Shown: one piece after another, positions 9,432 through 19,038 of the stretch
Layout: each line of letters starts with the position of its first letter
Position numbering within the stretch: position 1 is the first letter of the stretch
NCBI RefSeq assembly: GCF_016428645.1
Contig: NZ_JAELXW010000010.1
Coordinates: forward strand, 100,346-164,345
Length of the DNA: 64,000 nucleotides
Origin: Glycomyces salinus
Lineage (GTDB): Bacteria; Actinomycetota; Actinomycetes; Mycobacteriales; Micromonosporaceae
Direction: 5' to 3'
Program-made: the position numbers and the translations under genes
The notes under the pieces: model-generated
The model's database searches: none
Told to the model about the DNA's origin: nothing
Seen by the model: the letters and a program-made list of their open reading frames with translations, nothing else

Positions 9432-10325
9432 CTAGCGGTAGGCGGCGAGGTGGCGTCGTTCGGCGATGAACGTGGCGATGTCGCGCAGCCAGTCGCGGCC
9501 GGTGGAAAGTCGCAGGTGGGTCGCGCCGGCTCCGCGGATGCCGGTGGCGATGCGCTCGCGCTGCTCGGCGGCGGCGGCCTCGTAGCGGGCGCGGAAGCGG
9601 GCGTTGCCGGTCTGGACCTCGACATGCGAGCCGGTCTCGGGGTCGATGAGGTCGAGGACGCCGACGTCGGGCAGGCGCAGCTCGGCGGGGTCGACGATCT
9701 CGACGCACATGACCTGTTGGCGGACGGACAGGCGGCGCAGCTCGCGGGCCCAGTCGCCTTCGTCTATGAAGTCGGAGACGACCACGGCCAGGCCGCGGCG
9801 GCGGGTGTGGCGGCGGGTCTTGTCGAGCAGCTCGGCGAGGCTGCCGGGGCCGTCGCCCTTGGGCAACTGGGTGACCGCCCGCAGCAGCGAGCGGGCGCCT
9901 CCCCTGCCGGGGCGCGGGGGGATGGCGCGCGCCGGGCCGCCCTCGGTGACGACGGCGCCGATGCGGTTGCCGCCGCGTCCGGCCAGGTAGGAGAAGGCGG
10001 CGACGGCGTTGATGGCCAGGTCCCGCTTGAGCATGTCGACGGTGCCGAAGTCCAGACTCGGCGACAGGTCGACCGCGAGCCACGCCTCGAGTTCACGGTC
10101 GGCGACGGTGGTGCGCACGTGCGGGACGGTGGTGCGGGCGGTGACCGGCCAGTCCATGCGGCGCACGTCGTCTCCAGGCCGGTATTCGCGCGCCTCGCCG
10201 GCCTCGGTGCCGGGCCCGGGCAGGAGACCGAGGTAGTCGCCGTGGAGCAGGCCGTCGAGCCGGCGCGCGATGTGCAGTTGCAGCCGGTCGAGTGGACCCA
10301 GGTCGGCGGTGTTCACCCTGACCAC
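9432..10325 (-). CDS. DUF58 domain protein
   Basis: A 297-residue soluble DUF58 protein. The family mark GDDVRRMDWPVTARTTVPHVR is visible (part of the REYRPGDDVRRMDW box near residue 50), followed by a VWA-like fold with LAVDLSPSLDFG. DUF58 proteins always accompany MoxR AAA+ ATPases and VWA proteins and probably bridge them. The gene starts three bases after the moxR stop and is 15 bases from the VWA gene, so the three are cotranscribed. Specific activity is unknown. Confidence 0.88.
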   Translation of the reverse strand: MVRVNTADLGPLDRLQLHIARRLDGLLHGDYLGLLPGPGTEAGEAREYRPGDDVRRMDWPVTARTTVPHVRTTVADRELEAWLAVDLSPSLDFGTVDMLKRDLAINAVAAFSYLAGRGGNRIGAVVTEGGPARAIPPRPGRGGARSLLRAVTQLPKGDGPGSLAELLDKTRRHTRRRGLAVVVSDFIDEGDWARELRRLSVRQQVMCVEIVDPAELRLPDVGVLDLIDPETGSHVEVQTGNARFRARYEAAAAEQRERIATGIRGAGATHLRLSTGRDWLRDIATFIAERRHLAAYR

Positions 10326-10328
10326 GCT

Positions 10329-11378
<1,050 letters not shown>

Positions 11379-11731
11379 CTCGGCTCCTGCTCCCACATGG
11401 TTCGGACTGGTCCCGTCGATACTAATTCGCCCGTACGAGGATCGTGAGCGAGCCGGTCCCTTCGGGTGCGGTTCGACTCCGATCCCCTTGTGTCGCCGGT
11501 GTTCTCGAGGGCGGTTCCGGGCGTTGCCGGGGTTGGAAAACTGCTTTGCCCGAAACGGTGACACGCCGCGCGGATTCATTCCGTTGATGCAGAATGTGGG
11601 GGCGCTATGCTTTGTGCAAGCCGCGCGCAGCTTCCCCCGTGGTTGCGCGCGGCTCCCTTTTTGCCCTGTCGTTCCCGATTCGAACGCACGTCCGCGACCG
11701 GTCGTGGTCGGCCGGTTCTAGAATCGCTCAC
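11379..11731. other. Intergenic region between moxR and the hydrolase gene
   Basis: This 353-base gap between divergent genes carries no convincing reading frame. It must hold the minus-strand moxR promoter and the plus-strand hydrolase promoter. Its clearest content is the promoter-like pair and terminator annotated at 11584-11662. GC-rich short inverted repeats occur elsewhere in it without a clear role. Confidence 0.5.
11584..11662 (+). ncRNA. Candidate small RNA or attenuator: promoter plus intrinsic terminator
   Basis: A promoter-like pair TTGATG (11584-11589) and TATGCT (11606-11611), 16 bases apart, is followed at once by a strong hairpin. The 11-bp arms are 11619-11629 and 11644-11654; the loop contains five Cs and the 3' side runs into CCCTTTTT. 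No plus-strand gene lies upstream to need a terminator. The unit could be a very short RNA, a leader attenuating the hydrolase gene at 11732, or a diverged relative of actinobacterial 6C RNA, which has C-rich loops. The terminator is clear; the RNA is inference. Confidence 0.4.
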
Positions 11732-12295
11732 ATGCAGCGCCGCCGCCAGGCCCTCCTCCTTCCCGGACGCAACTACGGAGTGCAGGGACCGCTCCTGATG
11801 TTCAGCCACGTCGCCCTCCAGTCCAGGGGCGCGAGGATCTTCCCGATCGACTGGCGCGAGCCCGACCGGCTGGCGGCCGACGAGCAGTCCATGGTCGAGG
11901 GCGTGTGCGAGCAGGTCGAGCGGGTGCTCGACCGGGTCCACAACGACGACCCGCCGCTGCTGGTCGGCAAGTCCCTGGGCACGGCCGCGGCCGTCCTGGC
12001 CCAGCACCACAGCCTCCCGGCGATCTGGTTCACTCCCCTGCTCGGCGATTATCCGATCGTGCAGGCCCTGCGGCGCGCGACCGCGCCGTTCCTGCTGATC
12101 GGCGGCACCGGCGACCGGGCGTGGAACTCCTCGCTGGCCCACGAGCTGCCCGGCGAGGTCTGCGAGATCCGCGGGGCCGACCACGGCATGTTCATGCCCG
12201 GGCGGCCGCTGGTCGACTCCGCCCACGTCCTGGCCGAGGTCATCGAGGCGGTCGAGGCGTTCATCGACACAGCCGTGTGGCCCCGCCACGGTTGA
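11732..12295 (+). CDS. Small alpha/beta-hydrolase-like protein
   Basis: A 187-residue cytoplasmic protein with the alpha/beta hydrolase pattern: a nucleophile elbow GKSLG near residue 75 and a late His in GADHGMFMPG that could complete the triad. The start LLLPGRNYGVQGPLLMF is like the short 'alpha/beta superfamily' proteins of actinomycetes. The ATG at 11732 is the first start giving that fold; the frame is open further upstream through the terminator region. Substrate is unknown. A small Cys-rich gene follows closely. Confidence 0.65.
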   Translation: MQRRRQALLLPGRNYGVQGPLLMFSHVALQSRGARIFPIDWREPDRLAADEQSMVEGVCEQVERVLDRVHNDDPPLLVGKSLGTAAAVLAQHHSLPAIWFTPLLGDYPIVQALRRATAPFLLIGGTGDRAWNSSLAHELPGEVCEIRGADHGMFMPGRPLVDSAHVLAEVIEAVEAFIDTAVWPRHG

Positions 12296-12321
12296 GGCGG
12301 CCGTTGCAGCAGAATCGAGCT

Positions 12322-12525
12322 GTGACCGCAGAAACTCAGACTCCGGTCTGCTCCGCGCGCGGCTGCCGCCGCAAGGCCGAGTGGATGCTCCACTGGCGCA
12401 ATCCGCGCCTCCACGGCCCCGAGCGCGTCAAGCGCTGGGCGGCCTGCGACGAGCATGTGGAGTCGCTGCGCTCGTTCCTGACCGCGCGCCGATTCCCATG
12501 CGAGACCGTGAAGCTGGATGATTGA
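12322..12525 (+). CDS. Small Cys/His protein, putative zinc-binding
   Basis: A 67-residue protein with a likely metal site: CSARGC near the N-terminus and CDEH in the second half. The WMLHWRNPRLHGPERVK segment is a conserved pattern I associate with small actinobacterial proteins of unknown function next to PH-domain genes. The GTG at 12322 gives the compact product. It ends four bases before the bPH2 gene. No function can be assigned. Confidence 0.6.
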   Translation: MTAETQTPVCSARGCRRKAEWMLHWRNPRLHGPERVKRWAACDEHVESLRSFLTARRFPCETVKLDD

Positions 12526-12528
12526 CAC

Positions 12529-13035
12529 ATGAGCCGAAGCGCAATCCCCGTCTGGGACCGGTGGCCGACCGAACTCGACTGGCGGCCGATGGCGGCCGAA
12601 CTGCGGACGGTCCGCCTGCTGGGCATGACCGTGCGCCTGCTGATCCTGGCGGTGGTGATGCTGGTGCCGCTGGTCCTGTGGCTGGGCCCGGTCGGGGTCG
12701 CGATCGCCTTCGGCGTCGCGGCGGCCCTGGCCGCGCTCCGCACGTGGGTCATCGTCCGGGCCGTCCGCGCCTGGGGCTTCGCCGAACGGGAGAAGGACCT
12801 GCTGGTCAAGCACGGCCTGATGTTCCGGGAGCTGAGCATCGTCCCTTACGGGCGGATCCAGCTGGTGGACCTGAAGGCCGGTCCGATCGAGCGGGCCTTC
12901 GGGCTGACCACGGTGCAGATCCGCACGGCCGCGCTCGGCGCGGTCACCGAGATCCCCGGGCTCGACCCGGACGTGGCGCAGGGCCTGCGCGACCGGCTGG
13001 CCGCACGTGCCGCCGAGGTCAGGGAGGGGTTGTGA
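12529..13035 (+). CDS. bPH2 (YdbS-like) membrane protein
   Basis: A 168-residue protein with two membrane helices (residues ~32-68) followed by a bacterial PH domain (bPH2, YdbS type); KHGLMFRELSIVPYGRIQLVDLKAGPIERAFGL is read in two parts, KHGLMFRELS and VPYGRIQLVDLKAGP. The family is often encoded in pairs, short then long, and that is the case here. The downstream gene starts inside its stop (GTGA overlap), implying a complex of the two. Function is unknown; an envelope role is assumed for the family. Confidence 0.82.
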   Translation: MSRSAIPVWDRWPTELDWRPMAAELRTVRLLGMTVRLLILAVVMLVPLVLWLGPVGVAIAFGVAAALAALRTWVIVRAVRAWGFAEREKDLLVKHGLMFRELSIVPYGRIQLVDLKAGPIERAFGLTTVQIRTAALGAVTEIPGLDPDVAQGLRDRLAARAAEVREGL

Positions 13036-14468
13036 ACGACCTCGAAGGCGAGGCCGAGCAGCGGCCCGCTCCGACCGTCGCCGCCTACCCGCTGGGGCCG
13101 GGCCTGGCCTCGGTGGCCCCGGTCGAGATCCCCAAGCGGCGGCTGCATCCGCTCACGCCGCTGCTGGAGAGCTTCCGGCTGCTGATGGTGGTCGTGCTGG
13201 CCTCGTCGTGGCAGATGTACATCCAGGAGAACGGCCGCATCGCGCTGGTCATCGTGATCCTCGCCGGCGGGTTCGGCGCGGTCAGCGGCCTCCTGTCGTG
13301 GCTGTTCACCGGGTATCGGGTGGTCGGCGGCGAACTCCAGATCGCCGAGGGCGTCCTGATCCGCAAGAGCCGCACGCTGCCGCTGGAGCGGCTCCAGGGC
13401 ATCGAGGTGGCGCAGCCGCTGCGGGCCCGGCTGTTCGGGCTCGCGCAGCTGCGGATCGAGGTCGCCGGGGCCTCCGAGACCGAGGCGCCCCTGTCGTACC
13501 TGCGCATCGGCGAGGCCCGGGAGCTGCGGGAGGAGCTGCTGGCGATCGCCGGTCGCGGCGCGCGGGCCGAAGCCGGCGAGGCCGAGGACGACGAGGCCGC
13601 CGAGCCCGGCCCGCCGATCGCGCACGTGCCGACCAAGCGGCTCATCATCGGCTCGGCGCTCGAGGCGCTGCCGGCGAACGTCCTGGTCTTCGGGATCATC
13701 TTCGCCGTCATGGTCGGCGGCAACGCGGCCCTGCAAGCCTCGGGGGTCGAGACCGAGGTCTGGATCGCGGCCGCACCTATCCTGTTCGGCCTGGCCAGTT
13801 CGCTGATCCAGACGATCTCCTCGATCCTGCGCGACTGGAACTTCACGCTCTCGCGCGCCGACGGGCGGCTGCGGGTCGAGCGGGGCCTGACCGAGAAGAG
13901 CAGCAACATCGTCCCGCTCCAGCGGGTCACGGCAGTCAGCATGGACCTGCCGGTGATGTGGCGGCCCAAGCGGTGGCGGCGGGTGCAGGTCTCGACCGCC
14001 TCGCTCGCGCAGCAGAGCGCGGAGGCGATGCTGCGCGGCAACGGCCTGCTGCCGGTGGGCACCGTGGACGAGGCCGTGCGCGTGGCCGAGACCGCGCTGC
14101 CGGGCATCGCCTGGAGCGAGGTCGAGTCGGTCCTGACCCGCCCGCCGCGGCGGGCCCGCTGGCGCACGCCGCTGAGCTGGCGAGTCCGCGGGGCCGGTCT
14201 CGGCGGGGCGTTCTTCGCGGTCCGCTCCGGCCTGTTGAAGACGACCACGGTGGCCGTCCCGTACGCGCGCATCCAGCAGGTGCAGGTCAAGCAGGGACCG
14301 CTGCAACGGCTCCAGCGGCTGGCGACCGTACGGGCCCGGACCGTAGGAAGCCTCGAGCAGAACGCGGTGGCGGTGCACCGAGACGAGGCCGAGGCGGTCG
14401 CGCTCGCGGCCGAGCTGCGGGCGCGCGCCGACGCGGCGGCCGCGGCCGAGGAGCCACGGCTCAGCTAG
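13032..14468 (+). CDS. bPH2 (YdbT-like) membrane protein with tandem PH domains
   Basis: A 478-residue membrane protein with paired helices near residues 45-95 and 205-255 and about three bPH2 domains. The recurring motif is seen as IRKSRTLPLERLQGIEVAQP, EKSSNIVPLQRVTAVSM and TTVAVPYARIQQVQVKQGP. It is the long partner of the preceding short bPH2 protein. The GTG start at 13032 follows GGGAGGGG and overlaps the upstream stop by four bases. The gene is convergent with hisG, 26 bases away. Function is unknown. Confidence 0.82.
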   Translation: MNDLEGEAEQRPAPTVAAYPLGPGLASVAPVEIPKRRLHPLTPLLESFRLLMVVVLASSWQMYIQENGRIALVIVILAGGFGAVSGLLSWLFTGYRVVGGELQIAEGVLIRKSRTLPLERLQGIEVAQPLRARLFGLAQLRIEVAGASETEAPLSYLRIGEARELREELLAIAGRGARAEAGEAEDDEAAEPGPPIAHVPTKRLIIGSALEALPANVLVFGIIFAVMVGGNAALQASGVETEVWIAAAPILFGLASSLIQTISSILRDWNFTLSRADGRLRVERGLTEKSSNIVPLQRVTAVSMDLPVMWRPKRWRRVQVSTASLAQQSAEAMLRGNGLLPVGTVDEAVRVAETALPGIAWSEVESVLTRPPRRARWRTPLSWRVRGAGLGGAFFAVRSGLLKTTTVAVPYARIQQVQVKQGPLQRLQRLATVRARTVGSLEQNAVAVHRDEAEAVALAAELRARADAAAAAEEPRLS

Positions 14469-14494
14469 AGGCGGTGTTCAAGGACCCCCGGTGT

Positions 14495-15340
14495 CTAGAG
14501 GCGGCAGGCGTCGATGTTGGAGGCCAGGATGCCGCGCGCGCCCAGTTCGTAGAGCGCGTCCATGACCCGGTGCAGGTCGCTGCGCTCGGTCATGGACTGC
14601 ACGGCCATCCAGCCTTCCCGATGAAGCGGGGAGACCGTCGGCGACTCGATGCCGGGGGTCAGCTCGACGGCGCGTTCGAGCAGTTCGGCGCGCACGTCGT
14701 AGGCGAGCATGACGTAGGAGCGGGCCACCAGGACGCCGCGCAGGCGCCGCAGGAGCTGGCCGACCGGCCCGGTGGCGCCGTTGCCGGTCTTGCGGACCAG
14801 GGTGGCCTCGGACTTCATCAGCGGGTCGCCGAACACGGCGAGCCCGGCCTGCTTGAGGGTGGTGCCGGTCTCGACGACGTCGGCGATCGCGTCGGCCACG
14901 CCCAGGGCGATGGCGTTCTCGACCGCCCCGGCGAGCTCGATGATCTCGGCATCGACGCCGTGGGTGTCCAGGTCGCGGCGGACCACCCCCGGGTAGGAGG
15001 TGGCGATGCGGCGCCCGTCGAGTCCGGCGACCGAGTCGACGGTGCCGGGGCGGGCGGCGTAGCGGAAGGTCGAGCGCCCGAAGCCGAGGGCGAGGACTTC
15101 CTCGACCTCGACGCCGGAGTTGATGGCGAGGTCGCGGCCGGTGATACCGAGGTCGAGGTCGCCGGAGGCTACGTAGGTGGCGATGTCGCCGGGGCGCAGG
15201 TAGAAGAATTCGACGTCGTTGCCTTCGTCGATGACCTGGAGGTCGCGGCCGGACCGGCGTTGGCGGTAGCCGGCCTCGGTGAGCATGTCGATCGCGCCTT
15301 GGGACAGGGCGCCCTTGTTGGGCACGGCGATGCGGAGCAT
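14495..15340 (-). CDS. hisG: ATP phosphoribosyltransferase, long form
   Basis: Catalyses the first step of histidine synthesis, condensation of ATP with PRPP. The 281-residue length is the long form with a C-terminal ACT-like regulatory domain that binds histidine, so no HisZ is needed. Marks are the N-terminal VPNKGALSQGAIDML, the PRPP-loop region DAIADVVETGTTLKQAGL and the C-terminal NIDACRL ending. It follows hisE by 26 bases on the same strand, the usual actinobacterial hisE-hisG pair. Confidence 0.94.
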   Translation of the reverse strand: MLRIAVPNKGALSQGAIDMLTEAGYRQRRSGRDLQVIDEGNDVEFFYLRPGDIATYVASGDLDLGITGRDLAINSGVEVEEVLALGFGRSTFRYAARPGTVDSVAGLDGRRIATSYPGVVRRDLDTHGVDAEIIELAGAVENAIALGVADAIADVVETGTTLKQAGLAVFGDPLMKSEATLVRKTGNGATGPVGQLLRRLRGVLVARSYVMLAYDVRAELLERAVELTPGIESPTVSPLHREGWMAVQSMTERSDLHRVMDALYELGARGILASNIDACRL

Positions 15341-15366
15341 GTGGCTGGAGCCTTTCGGAGAGCGGA

Positions 15367-15630
15367 CTAGAGGTACTTGTAGACGTCGTCGAGGCTGATC
15401 CCGCGGGCGATCATCATCACCTGCAGGTGGTAGAGAAGCTGGGAGATCTCCTCGGCGGCGGCGTCGTCCGACTCGTACTCGGCTGCCATCCAGACCTCCG
15501 CGGCCTCCTCCACGATCTTCTTGCCGATGGAATGCACCCCGGCGTCGAGGGCGGCGACGGTGCCGGAGCCCTCGGGGCGGGCGAGTGCTTTCTCGGAGAG
15601 TTCGGCGTAGAGCTGCTCGAAGGTCTTCAC
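15367..15630 (-). CDS. hisE: Phosphoribosyl-ATP pyrophosphatase
   Basis: An 87-residue HisE that removes pyrophosphate from phosphoribosyl-ATP. The MazG-like helical core [18 protein letters not shown] carries the metal-binding acidic residues and the C-terminal half has [15 protein letters not shown]. The start is GTG at 15630 ([10 protein letters not shown]); no clear ribosome-binding site is seen, so the message may be leaderless. HisI is not in the window. Confidence 0.92.
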   Translation of the reverse strand: MKTFEQLYAELSEKALARPEGSGTVAALDAGVHSIGKKIVEEAAEVWMAAEYESDDAAAEEISQLLYHLQVMMIARGISLDDVYKYL

Positions 15631-15870
15631 GTGCGGAATTCTACGTGTCCAGCGGGCGGGAACCGAGCCGCTACGCCCCAGCTCACGGCGGCGCACACCC
15701 TGAGATCTGCGTCGCACCGGGCCGGAGTGGCGGGCGGACCGATTTGTCGGAACTCAACTGGTTCACATGCTGGACATTAATTGGGTCGCATGCTCTAATT
15801 AACAAATCGATATTCCTGAATCGGGAATGCCGCAGATCGTCACGAAACGCGAACAGAAAGCAGTGCCCTC
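15631..15870. promoter_or_regulatory. AT-rich divergent control region, hisE / GH12
   Basis: This intergenic region serves hisE (minus) and the cellulase gene (plus). Its right part is unusually AT-rich. ATTAATT and AATTAA flank a 14-base centre (about 15776-15801), and a TCrCATGCT motif occurs twice about 27 bases apart, giving a possible operator. The Streptomyces CebR 14-mer palindrome was not found here. Confidence 0.4.
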
Positions 15871-16575
15871 ATGCGACGCAGATCTCTCCTTACCGCCGCG
15901 ATCGCCGCCCCCCTCGCCACGGCCGGGGCCGTCGGCGGACTTCAGAGCGCCGCCCAAGCCGCCGCCTGGTCCTCCAGCGACCGGTGGGGCCAGTGGCAGG
16001 ACGGCCCCTACACGCTCTACAACAACATCTGGGGCTCGGGCTACGGATACCAGTCGATCTGGGCGAACTCCTACAACAACTGGGGCGTGTGGGCCGACCA
16101 CCCCAACACCGGCGGCATCAAGTCCTACCCGAACGTGTCATACACGCTGGGCCGCAACATATCCAACATGGGGAACGTCTCCAGCTCGGCGAACGTGTCC
16201 GTCCCGTCCGGCTGGGGCACGGCCTACAACACCGCCTACGACGTGTGGGGCAACGGCCACGACCACGAGATCATGATCTGGACGAACTGGACTTCGAACG
16301 TCGGCCCGATCGGCGGCTTCCAGACCAACGTCAACCTCGGCGGCCGAGGCTGGAGCTACTACCAGGGCAGCAACGGCGCGAATCCCGTCTACAGCTTCCT
16401 GGCCCACAGCCAGACCACGGACGGATGGGTCGACATCGCCGCCCACTGCCGGTGGCTGCGCGACACCGGCCGCATCGGCAACGTCCGCATCGACCAGATC
16501 CAATTCGGCTGGGAGATCACCTCCTCGGCCGGCGGCCACAACTTCAACGTCAACAGCTACTCCCTGTGGACGTGA
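15871..16575 (+). CDS. Secreted GH12 endoglucanase
   Basis: A 234-residue glycoside hydrolase family 12 enzyme that cuts beta-1,4-glucan (cellulose or xyloglucan) with retention. The Arg-Arg start MRRRSLLTAAIAAP suggests Tat export, with cleavage near AQA-AAW at residue 31. The nucleophile is probably Glu133 in GHDHEIMIW and the acid/base Glu215 in QFGWEITSS; both lie in canonical GH12 contexts. It is a catalytic domain only, without a carbohydrate-binding module. It ends at a strong terminator and is monocistronic. Confidence 0.9.
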   Translation: MRRRSLLTAAIAAPLATAGAVGGLQSAAQAAAWSSSDRWGQWQDGPYTLYNNIWGSGYGYQSIWANSYNNWGVWADHPNTGGIKSYPNVSYTLGRNISNMGNVSSSANVSVPSGWGTAYNTAYDVWGNGHDHEIMIWTNWTSNVGPIGGFQTNVNLGGRGWSYYQGSNGANPVYSFLAHSQTTDGWVDIAAHCRWLRDTGRIGNVRIDQIQFGWEITSSAGGHNFNVNSYSLWT

Positions 16576-16592
16576 TCACCGGCCGCGTCCGC

Positions 16593-16631
16593 GGGCCGCG
16601 GCTCTCCCGCCTCACCGGGAGGCCGCGGCCC
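16593..16631. terminator. Bidirectional terminator, GH12 / DUF1905
   Basis: A long GC-rich inverted repeat (about 16 bp with a 6-base loop at 16610-16615) sits between two convergent genes. A short T-run follows on the plus side. Confidence 0.75.
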
Positions 16632-16636
16632 ATTTC

Positions 16637-16921
16637 CTAGGTGAGTCGTCGAGTCAGGTGGACGGCCACTTCTTCGCCGGCTTCGCTCTTGCCGATGGCC
16701 TTGCACAGCGCGGCCCTGACCGGGAGCCAGTGCGGGCCCCCGCCCGAGGGCATGAGCGTCGCCGCGAACTCGTGGCCGTCCATCGTCCCTTCGACCTTGA
16801 CGGCCCTGCGCGTGCCGAGCAGCTCAGCTGAGCCGGGCACCGTCAGGAACGTCGGGAACGCGCCGTCCTTCTCGATGGGGGCGGTGAAGGCGTGGTCGAT
16901 CGCCGCTGGGAACTCACTCAT
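16637..16921 (-). CDS. DUF1905 domain protein
   Basis: A 94-residue soluble protein matching DUF1905: FTAPIEKDG near the start, then RRAVKVEGTMDG and the LMPSGGGPHWLPVRAALCKAIG segment, where DUF1905 proteins keep a conserved Gly-rich turn and Lys. The ATG at 16921 has AAAGGAAG upstream. The family's biochemical role is unknown; some longer relatives carry an extra YdeI/OmpD-associated domain, absent here. Confidence 0.8.
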   Translation of the reverse strand: MSEFPAAIDHAFTAPIEKDGAFPTFLTVPGSAELLGTRRAVKVEGTMDGHEFAATLMPSGGGPHWLPVRAALCKAIGKSEAGEEVAVHLTRRLT

Positions 16922-17072
16922 GGGAGCTTCCTTTCTGTCGTCACCGATACGACGACCCGAGCGGCGCAGATTCATCGCACGGCCCGCAACGGCCGGGTCG
17001 CGCGGACCTTGCGCGCGTGTGTCCACTGCGGCATGATCGTTTCGATCCCGCCCCTCCCGACCGAAGGCCGCC

Positions 17073-18554
17073 ATGACGACACTCCCGACGCTCCGGCCGC
17101 TCGCGCGCGGCCACCTCGTGGCCGCCTCGGCGGTGCTCGTCGCGGCGCTGGCGGCCACCAACGGCCGCTACGACTACCACCGCGACGAGCTGTACTTCCG
17201 CATGCTGGAACCGGCCTGGGGATACGTGGACCAGCCGCCGCTGACGCCGCTTCTGGCCCAAGGATCGATCGCGGTCTTCGGCGACAGTCTCTGGGCCGTC
17301 CGCGTCCCGGCCGTGCTGTGCATGGTCGCGGTGCTGTGGCTGGCCGCGCTGCTGGCGCGCGAGTTCGGCGGCGGCGAGGGGGCGCAGGCGCTGTGCGCTT
17401 GGGGCCTGTGCTTCGCGGGGGTGGCGGCCGCGTTCGGGCACCTGATGTCCACGGCCACCGTCGACCTGCCGATCTGGCTGGCGGTGATGCTGTTCGCGGT
17501 CCGGGCGCTGCTGCGCGAGCGGCCGCACTGGTGGCTCGCAGCCGGAGCGGCCGCGGGAATCGGGCTCTACAACAAGCACCTGGTGGTGCTGCTGGTCGCG
17601 TGCCTGGGGGTCGCGCTACTGGCCGTCGGGCCGCGGCGGGCCTTCGCCCGGTGGCAGCTGTGGGCGGGCATCGGCCTGATGCTCCTGATCGGGTCACCGA
17701 ACCTGGTCTACCAGGTGGCCAACGACTGGCCGCAGCTCGAGATGGCCCGAGCGGTGGCCGACGACGGCGGCACCGAGGCCCGGATCCTGCTGCTGCCGTT
17801 CCAGCTGCTCCTGCTGGGTCTGTTCCTGGTGCCGATCTGGGTCGCCGGGATCGCGGCGCTGCTGCGCCGGCCCGAATGGCGGCCGGTTCGCGCCCTCGCC
17901 GTGGCCTACCCGGTCATGCTCGTCGTCGTGCTCGTCACCGGCGGCCAGATGTACTACCCGCTGGGCCTGCTGATCGCCCTCTACGCCGCCGGATGCGTCC
18001 CGGCCGCCGCGTGGGCGCGCACGGCCGACCGGCGCCGGACCCTGATCGTGGGCGTGGCGGCCAACTCGGCGGTCTCGGCGGTGATCGCGCTGCCGCTGCT
18101 GCCGGTCGGCGTCGTCGGCCACACGCCGATCCCGGCGATGAACTCCACGATCCCCGACCAGGTCGGATGGCAGACCTACGTCGACCAGATCGAAGCGGTC
18201 TACGCCTCGCTCCCTCCCGAGGAGCAGGCCGCGGCGATCATCCTGACCTCGAACTACGGCGAGGCCGGGGCGGTCGACCGGTACGGGGAGAACCTGCCGG
18301 AGGTCTACAGCGGGCACAACGAGCTGCACGACTACGGCCCGCCGCCGCATGACGCGACCGTCGTCGTGGGCGTCCAAGCGCCGCCGCTGCCGACGCCGCT
18401 GCTCCATCGGTACTTCGGCAGTTGCGAGGCCGTCGCGTACATGGACAACGAGGTGGGCGTCGACAACGAGGAGCAGGACCAGATGATCGTCGTCTGCCGC
18501 GACCCGGGCCGGGAGTGGGCCCAGATGTGGCCGGACTTCCGGCACTACGACTGA
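17073..18554 (+). CDS. GT39/ArnT-type membrane glycosyltransferase
   Basis: A 493-residue polytopic protein with about ten membrane helices. The first periplasmic loop has YHRDELYF followed by GYVDQPPLTPLLA, the acidic catalytic region of the PMT/ArnT-like (GT39/GT83) superfamily, which uses polyprenyl-phosphate sugars. The C-terminal ~130 residues form an extracytoplasmic domain (PPEEQAAAIILTSNYGEAGA and onward). Acceptor and sugar cannot be deduced. It stands alone, convergent with the rib operon. Confidence 0.82.
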   Translation: MTTLPTLRPLARGHLVAASAVLVAALAATNGRYDYHRDELYFRMLEPAWGYVDQPPLTPLLAQGSIAVFGDSLWAVRVPAVLCMVAVLWLAALLAREFGGGEGAQALCAWGLCFAGVAAAFGHLMSTATVDLPIWLAVMLFAVRALLRERPHWWLAAGAAAGIGLYNKHLVVLLVACLGVALLAVGPRRAFARWQLWAGIGLMLLIGSPNLVYQVANDWPQLEMARAVADDGGTEARILLLPFQLLLLGLFLVPIWVAGIAALLRRPEWRPVRALAVAYPVMLVVVLVTGGQMYYPLGLLIALYAAGCVPAAAWARTADRRRTLIVGVAANSAVSAVIALPLLPVGVVGHTPIPAMNSTIPDQVGWQTYVDQIEAVYASLPPEEQAAAIILTSNYGEAGAVDRYGENLPEVYSGHNELHDYGPPPHDATVVVGVQAPPLPTPLLHRYFGSCEAVAYMDNEVGVDNEEQDQMIVVCRDPGREWAQMWPDFRHYD

Positions 18555-18566
18555 GCCCGCCCGCTC

Positions 18567-19037
18567 CTAGCCGAGGGAACGGATCGCCAGGGCCGCGCCG
18601 AGCGCGGCGATGACGGCCTCGTAGCCCTTGTCCTCGGTCGAGTCCGCGAACCCGGCCCGCGCGCGGGCCTGCTCCTGGTCGTCGACGGTCAGCACCCCGT
18701 GGGCGACCGGCGTCGACTCGTCCAGCGCCACGCGGGTCAGCCCCTCGGTCACCGACTTGCAAACGTACTCGAAGTGGGCGGTGCCGCCGCGGATGACCGT
18801 GCCGAGCGCGACCACCGCGTCGCAGCGGCGGGCCAGCGCCTGGGCGACCACCGGCAGCTCGACCGACCCGGCCACGCGGATCACCGTCGGCTCGACGGCC
18901 TTGGCGTCGGCGGCGGCGTCCAGGGCGCGGGCCAGCATCTGGTCGACGATCTCGGCGTTCCAGTCGGTGGCGACGATGCCGAGGGTCAGCCCCGAGGCGT
19001 CGGGGACCTTGATCTCGGGTGCTCCGTGTCCGGCCAT
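18567..19037 (-). CDS. ribH: 6,7-dimethyl-8-ribityllumazine synthase
   Basis: A 156-residue lumazine synthase that joins ribitylaminouracil and dihydroxybutanone phosphate. Marks are FNAEIVDQ-like [22 protein letters not shown], the phosphate/catalytic loop [11 protein letters not shown] with its active-site His, and [11 protein letters not shown]. It is the last gene of the riboswitch-controlled operon, one base after the ribBA stop. Confidence 0.95.
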   Translation of the reverse strand: MAGHGAPEIKVPDASGLTLGIVATDWNAEIVDQMLARALDAAADAKAVEPTVIRVAGSVELPVVAQALARRCDAVVALGTVIRGGTAHFEYVCKSVTEGLTRVALDESTPVAHGVLTVDDQEQARARAGFADSTEDKGYEAVIAALGAALAIRSLG

Positions 19038-19038
19038 C

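Noticed and set aside
15740..15870. CebR-type cellulose operator before the GH12 gene
   Set aside because: The 14-base TGGGAGC-type palindrome is absent here and upstream of the GH6 gene.
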